Source: Betaproteobacteria bacterium (GTDB lineage Bacteria > Pseudomonadota > Gammaproteobacteria > Burkholderiales > SG8-39). From it: a stretch of 19,055 nt of DNA. Below the pieces are notes generated by a model. The model was not told the origin of the DNA. It did no database searches and saw only the letters and a list, made by a program, of their open reading frames with translations. Below, one piece after another: positions 15,355 to 19,055 of this stretch. The stretch lies in assembly GCA_019237595.1 (NCBI GenBank), contig JAFAGU010000247.1, positions 1-19,055 on the forward strand. Direction: 5' to 3'. A program made the position numbers and the translations under genes. Numbering within the stretch: the first letter of the stretch is position 1; each line of letters starts with the position of its first letter.

Positions 15355-16577
15355 GCACGCCGGCCGAGAACGTTCCGGGCGCGGAGAGCGACGAGCGCCG
15401 CGCGCAGTCCGACCGTCGCTATCCGAAGCGCAGCCGGCGCCGGATTGCGCTCATGGTCGTCGTTGCGATTTTCCTGCTCTTGCTCATCACGGCCGGCTTG
15501 TGGTGGCTCCTCTTCGGCCGCTGGCACGAGTCGACCGACGACGCCTACGTCGGCGGCAACCTCGTGCAGGTGACGCCGCAGGTCTCGGGCGTCGTGATCG
15601 CCATCCGCGCCGACGACACGGAGCACGTCGACGCGGGGCAGCCGGTGGTCGAGCTCGACAAGGCCGATGCGCAGGTCTCGCTCTCGCAGGCCGAGGCGCA
15701 GCTCGCGCGCACGGTGCGGAGCGTCCGCAACCTCCACGCCACGACCACCGAGGCCGAAGCGAACGTGGACCTACGCAAGTCCGACCTCGCGCGCGCGAAC
15801 GAGGACCTGCGCCGGCGCCGCGCGATCGAGGGCACGGGCGCCGTCTCCGGCGAGGAGCTCCAGCATGCGATCGACGCGGTGAACGGGGCGAAGGCGGCGC
15901 TCGAGGCGGCGCAGCGCCAGCTCCAGGCGCAGCGCGCGATGGTCGAGCACACCACCGTCCACGACCATCCGGACGTGCTGAACGCCGCGGCCAAGGTGCG
16001 CGAGGCGTACCTCGCGCTTTCGCGCACGACGCTACCCGCGCCGGTCTCCGGCTTCGTCGCGCGGCGCACGGTGCAGGTGGGCCAGCGCGTGAACGCCGGC
16101 ACGCCGCTCATGACGATCGTCCCGCTGCAGGAAGTGTGGGTCGACGCGAACTTCAAGGAGAACCAGCTCGCCAACCTGCGCGCCGGCCAGCCGGTGGACC
16201 TCACGGCGGACGCCTACGGCGGCCAGGTCACCTACCACGGCCGGCTGCTCGGCTTCAGCGCCGGCACCGGCTCGGCGTTCGCGCTCCTCCCGCCGCAGAA
16301 CGCGAGCGGCAACTGGATCAAGGTCGTGCAGCGCGTCCCCGTGCGCATCGGCTTCGACAAGAAGGAGCTCGACGAGCACCCGTTGCAGATCGGCCTCTCG
16401 ATGAAGGTCGACGTCGACACGCACGACCGCAGCGGCGCGCGGCTCGCCAAGGCGAGCCGCGTCACCGCCGCCTACCAGACGAGCGCCTTCCCGCCGGTCG
16501 ACAAGCAGGCCGAGCAGAGGATCGAGACGATCATCGCCGAGAACAGTGGCGAGATGAGGGTTTCGAGGGGCCGTTAG
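15351..16577 (+). CDS. emrA: HlyD/EmrA-family membrane-fusion (adaptor) protein
   Basis: This 408-aa protein starts at ATG 15351 (ATGA overlap with the outer-membrane gene). A short charged cytoplasmic tail is followed by one TM helix at 32-55 (VVVAIFLLLLITAGLWWLLF) and the EmrA signature STDDAYVGGNLVQVTPQVSG (61-80). The lipoyl-like half-motifs bracket a long alpha-helical coiled-coil hairpin (about 100-215). A beta-barrel region follows, with TLPAPVSGFVARRTVQVGQR, then VWVDANFKENQLANLRAGQP. It bridges the inner-membrane pump and the outer-membrane channel. Gene order OMF-EmrA-EmrB gives a complete tripartite drug or toxic-compound exporter. Confidence 0.93.
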   Translation: MSTPAENVPGAESDERRAQSDRRYPKRSRRRIALMVVVAIFLLLLITAGLWWLLFGRWHESTDDAYVGGNLVQVTPQVSGVVIAIRADDTEHVDAGQPVVELDKADAQVSLSQAEAQLARTVRSVRNLHATTTEAEANVDLRKSDLARANEDLRRRRAIEGTGAVSGEELQHAIDAVNGAKAALEAAQRQLQAQRAMVEHTTVHDHPDVLNAAAKVREAYLALSRTTLPAPVSGFVARRTVQVGQRVNAGTPLMTIVPLQEVWVDANFKENQLANLRAGQPVDLTADAYGGQVTYHGRLLGFSAGTGSAFALLPPQNASGNWIKVVQRVPVRIGFDKKELDEHPLQIGLSMKVDVDTHDRSGARLAKASRVTAAYQTSAFPPVDKQAEQRIETIIAENSGEMRVSRGR

Positions 16578-16596
16578 CTTTTTCCCGTAGGAAAAG
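16578..16596 (+). promoter_or_regulatory. Hairpin over the emrB ribosome-binding site
   Basis: CTTTT(T)CC pairs with GGAAAAG across the 4-nt loop CGTA, with one bulged T, in the 25-bp gap between emrA and emrB. The arm GGAAAAG together with the preceding A is the only Shine-Dalgarno-like sequence (AGGA) before TTG 16603, so folding would hide it. Confidence 0.4.
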
Positions 16597-16602
16597 ATTC
16601 TC

Positions 16603-18168
16603 TTGGAAGAAAAAGCGGAAGAAAAAGCAAGCCAGCTACAACCCCTCGAAGGCCCTACCAAGGTCCTCGGGACCCTCGCGGTGTCGCTCGCGACGTTCAT
16701 GAACGTGCTCGACACGTCGATCGCCAACGTGTCGATCCCGGCGATCTCGGGCGACCTCGGCGTGTCGCCGAACCAGGGCACGTGGGTGATCACGTCCTTC
16801 GCGGTGGCGAACGCGATCTCGGTGCCGCTCACGGGCTGGCTCACCGAGCGCTTCGGGCAGGTGCGGCTCTTCGTCGTCACGACGCTCCTCTTCGTCGTCG
16901 CCTCGCTCATCTGCGGGATGGCGTTCTCGATGCCGATGCTCATCGCCGCGCGCGTGATCCAGGGCGCGGTCGCCGGGCCGATGATCCCGCTCTCGCAGAC
17001 GATCCTCCTCTCGAGCTACCCGCGCGAGAAGGGCGGCACCGCGCTCGCCATGTTCTCGGTGACGATCCTCGTGGCGCCGGTGGTGGGGCCGCTCCTCGGC
17101 GGCTGGATCACGGACAACTTCTCCTGGCCGTGGATCTTCTTCATCAACGTGCCCGTGGGCCTCGTCGCGGTGGCGGCGACCTGGATCGTCTACCGCGAGC
17201 GCGAGTCGGCGCGCCTCAAGCGCCCGATCGACGGCGTGGGGCTCGTGCTCCTCGCCGTGTGGGTGGGCTCGATGCAGCTCATGCTCGACAAGGGCAAGGA
17301 CCTCGACTGGTTCCAGTCCGACGTGATCATCGCCCTTGCCGTCACCACCGTGCTCGGGCTCGCTCTCTTCCTCGCGTGGGAGCTCACCGACGAGCACCCG
17401 GTGGTGGACCTGCGCCTTTTCCGAGGGCGCAACTTCTCCATCGGCACCGCGACCATCTCGCTTGCCTACGGCACCTACTTCGGCAGCATCGTGCTCCTGC
17501 CGCTGTGGCTGCAGCAGTACATGGGCTACACCGCCACGGACGCGGGCTGGATCCTCGCGCCGGTGGGCGCGCTCGCCGTGCTCCTCACGCCGATCGTGGG
17601 CAAGACCGTGACGAAGATCGATGTCCGCTGGTTCACCACCGCGTCGATGATCGTGTTCGCGCTCGTCTCCTGGATGCGCTCGCACTTCAGCACCGAAGTG
17701 GACATCGGCACCCTCATGGTGCCCACCGTCATCCAGGGCGCGGCGATCTCGTGCTTCTTCATCCCGCTCACCGCGCTCGCGCTCTCGGGCCTGCAGCCAG
17801 GCCAGATCGCGGCCGCCACGGGCCTCAACAACTTCCTCAGGATCAGCGCGGGCGCCTTCGGCACCTCGATCGCCACCACGCTATGGGACAACCGCGCGAC
17901 GCTGCACCACGCGCGCATCGTCGAGCGCGCGACGCTCTACGACCCGGCGGCGCGCGAGGCGATCCAGCAGTTCGGCAACCTCGGCATGGGCGAGGACCAG
18001 GCCTACGCGTACCTGAACCGCCTCATCGACCAGCAGGCCTTCACGCTCGCCGCGCTCGACCTCTTCTACGCCTCGGCGATCCTGCTTCTCGCGCTCATCC
18101 CGCTCGTGTGGCTCGCGCGCCCGAAGCGGGGCGGCGCCGGCGCAGCCGCCAGCGCCGGCGCTCACTAA
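16603..18168 (+). CDS. emrB: EmrB/QacA-type (DHA2) MFS drug:H+ antiporter
   Basis: This 521-aa protein starts at TTG 16603, ten bases after AGGA. A charged N-terminal tail precedes about 14 hydrophobic segments. Signatures include TFMNVLDTSIANVSIPAISG on the first helix, WVITSFAVANAISVPLTGWL, TERFGQVRLF (loop 2-3 motif A), RVIQGAVAGPMIPLSQTILL, and LVAPVVGPLLGGWITDNFSW followed by PWIFFINVPVG (motif C and helix 6). It is the proton-driven inner-membrane transporter of the tripartite pump encoded with the two genes upstream. The substrate is unknown; the family exports hydrophobic drugs, uncouplers or organic acids. No regulator of the operon is in the window. An inverted repeat follows the stop. 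Confidence 0.95.
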   Translation: MEEKAEEKASQLQPLEGPTKVLGTLAVSLATFMNVLDTSIANVSIPAISGDLGVSPNQGTWVITSFAVANAISVPLTGWLTERFGQVRLFVVTTLLFVVASLICGMAFSMPMLIAARVIQGAVAGPMIPLSQTILLSSYPREKGGTALAMFSVTILVAPVVGPLLGGWITDNFSWPWIFFINVPVGLVAVAATWIVYRERESARLKRPIDGVGLVLLAVWVGSMQLMLDKGKDLDWFQSDVIIALAVTTVLGLALFLAWELTDEHPVVDLRLFRGRNFSIGTATISLAYGTYFGSIVLLPLWLQQYMGYTATDAGWILAPVGALAVLLTPIVGKTVTKIDVRWFTTASMIVFALVSWMRSHFSTEVDIGTLMVPTVIQGAAISCFFIPLTALALSGLQPGQIAAATGLNNFLRISAGAFGTSIATTLWDNRATLHHARIVERATLYDPAAREAIQQFGNLGMGEDQAYAYLNRLIDQQAFTLAALDLFYASAILLLALIPLVWLARPKRGGAGAAASAGAH

Positions 18169-18176
18169 CCGCTGTT

Positions 18177-18196
18177 GGCCCCCTGACAAGGGGGCC
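18177..18196. terminator. Inverted repeat between convergent emrB and small secreted gene
   Basis: GGCCCCC-TGACAA-GGGGGCC is a perfect 7-bp GC stem with a 6-nt loop, 8 bp beyond the emrB stop and 21 bp from the stop of the convergent gene. Neither side has a clear T-tract, but the position suggests a shared, bidirectional transcription end. Confidence 0.55.
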
Positions 18197-18217
18197 GGGA
18201 GTGAAACGACCGGGGGG

Positions 18218-18556
18218 TTACTTAGTCGTCGACCCGCTCGGCGAGGAAGGCGCGCTCGAGCTGCTCGAGCTCGACCCCGACATCCCCGACCCGCTGCCCG
18301 AGCTCATGCCGCTCGAGGAGGACTTGTCGGACTTTTTTGCCTGCTTCGCGTCGGCGATCGCCTTGTCGCGCTTCGCCTTCGCTTCCTTCTCGCAGGCGCG
18401 CTTCTCGGCGCCCGACTGCGACTTGCAGGCGGCCTTGTCGGCCTTGTACTGGTCGTTCGCCGCCTTGCGCGCGGCCTTGTAGTCGTCGTTCGTCGCGGCG
18501 ATCGCCGTGGAGCAGGCGAATGCGGTCGCGGTGATGAGGGTCAGGATCCGGATCAT
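18218..18556 (-). CDS. Small secreted Lys/Ala- and Ser/Gly-rich protein
   Basis: This 112-aa protein has a signal peptide (MIRILTLITATAFACSTAIA-A). Residues 23-75 are a charged helical region with repeated Y-K-A-x-K/R (DDYKAARK, DQYKADKAACK) and two Cys (44 and 55) that could form a disulfide. Residues 79-110 are almost all Ser and Gly with some Met and Pro, and are likely disordered. Similar short proteins with DYKA/YKADKAAC repeats are common in betaproteobacteria; the function is unknown. ATG 18556 has a strong Shine-Dalgarno (AAGGAGG), which can pair with the sequence just before it. Confidence 0.75.
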   Translation of the reverse strand: MIRILTLITATAFACSTAIAATNDDYKAARKAANDQYKADKAACKSQSGAEKRACEKEAKAKRDKAIADAKQAKKSDKSSSSGMSSGSGSGMSGSSSSSSSAPSSPSGSTTK

Positions 18557-18561
18557 GCTTG

Positions 18562-18577
18562 CCTCCTTGTAAGGAAG
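18562..18577 (-). promoter_or_regulatory. Shine-Dalgarno hairpin of the small secreted gene
   Basis: Minus strand CTTCCTT-AC-AAGGAGG lies immediately before the start codon region. The anti-Shine-Dalgarno arm can pair with the AAGGAGG in a short stem that includes one U-G wobble. Such a weak structure could act as a thermosensor or simply be a fortuitous repeat. Confidence 0.35.
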
Positions 18578-18675
18578 CGACGATGGTAGGCGCCGACTCC
18601 GCGCGGCGACAGTCGCGGGCTTAGCGAAACTGGCGTCGTTCGCCGACGACGCGCTGTCGCGCCGCCTGTGGAACC

Positions 18676-19055
18676 CTACGCCAGCTCGATGACGATCTTC
18701 CCGAGGTGCTCGTTCCGCTCCATCGCCTCGTGGGCGGCGGCGATCTTCGCCAGCGGAAACACTTCGTGGACCACGGGCCCGATCCGGCCCTCGGCGAGCG
18801 CGGGCAGCAGGTCCTGGGCGCAGCGCTGGACGCAGGCGATGCGCTCCTCCTTCGTGCGGGTGCGGAAAGTGACGCCGATGAGCTTCGCGCGCTTGTACGC
18901 GAGGAGGTCGAGGTCGATCTCGCCCGTATTTCCGCCGAGGCGCCCGACGCTCACGATGCGGCCGAGGATGGCCGTGGCCTCGAAGTTCGCCTGCGCGCTC
19001 GCGCCTCCGACGCTGTCGATCAGCACGTCGACTCCCTTGTTACCCGTCGCAGCGA
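18676..19055 (-). CDS. Quinone reductase-like MDR oxidoreductase (5' end cut by window edge)
   Basis: The reverse strand is open from the right edge, beginning ATGNKGVDVLIDSVGG, then GRIVSVGRLGG, DLLAYKRAKLIGVTFRTRTK, and ending AAAHEAMERNEHLGKIVIEL. This is the C-terminal third (126 codons) of a medium-chain NAD(P)H:quinone reductase of the QOR/PIG3 type. GVDVLIDSVGG is the strand-loop that closes the Rossmann NADPH site, and the final HEAMERNEHLGKIVI is the family's C-terminal motif. It lacks the zinc ligands in the part seen, as expected for quinone reductases. The N-terminal catalytic half lies outside the window, so substrate and start cannot be judged. Confidence 0.9.
   Translation of the reverse strand, partial: AATGNKGVDVLIDSVGGASAQANFEATAILGRIVSVGRLGGNTGEIDLDLLAYKRAKLIGVTFRTRTKEERIACVQRCAQDLLPALAEGRIGPVVHEVFPLAKIAAAHEAMERNEHLGKIVIELA

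Overview
The window is about 70% G+C and tightly packed. The gene set (proteobacterial GshA, an OMF-EmrA-EmrB type pump, the DUF1800/DUF1501 pair, an RHH/PIN toxin-antitoxin pair, an M20 dipeptidase-like enzyme) points to a Gram-negative proteobacterium, most likely a betaproteobacterium related to Burkholderiales. This is an inference from protein resemblance alone. No rRNA, intact tRNA, CRISPR array, transposase or integrase was seen.

Layout, left to right. (1) 1-1650, minus strand: the N-terminal part of an Hsp20-like small heat-shock protein cut by the left edge, and an exported alpha/beta hydrolase with an extra Cys-containing C-terminal domain. (2) 1773-3796, plus strand: gshA (glutamate-cysteine ligase) overlapping by 4 nt a small outer-membrane beta-barrel gene. 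(3) 3801-5131: a DUF3293 gene (minus) with a clear TTCG-loop terminator, a divergent RNase D-like 3'-5' exonuclease, and a small exported protein. (4) 5210-7782, minus strand: a SpoIIAA/STAS-like small protein, a vapBC-like RHH/PIN pair and an M20 peptidase, closely spaced. (5) 7783-8096: gene-free, holding a terminator and a long hairpin. (6) 8097-10504, minus strand: a UvrD/Rep-family helicase with a LexA-like box just upstream, and a small secreted protein of unknown function. (7) 10540-13826: DUF1501 (Tat-exported) and DUF1800 (lipoprotein), two families that normally sit side by side. Here they are split by a lower-G+C DUF433/DUF5615 antitoxin-toxin-like pair on the opposite strand. (8) 13870-18168, plus strand: a complete tripartite efflux operon (NodT-type outer-membrane factor, EmrA-type adaptor, EmrB-type 14-TM transporter). 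(9) 18218-19055, minus strand: a small Lys/Ala- and Ser-rich secreted protein and the C-terminal third of a quinone reductase-like oxidoreductase cut by the right edge.

Most of the window is ordinary chromosomal housekeeping and envelope/stress biology. The parts worth a second look are the toxin-antitoxin cassette that interrupts DUF1800/DUF1501, the SOS-type box before the helicase, the second toxin-antitoxin pair joined to a peptidase gene, several hairpins that overlap ribosome-binding sites, and several starts with a -10-like element almost touching the start codon. I do not see convincing evidence of a wholly new multi-gene system.
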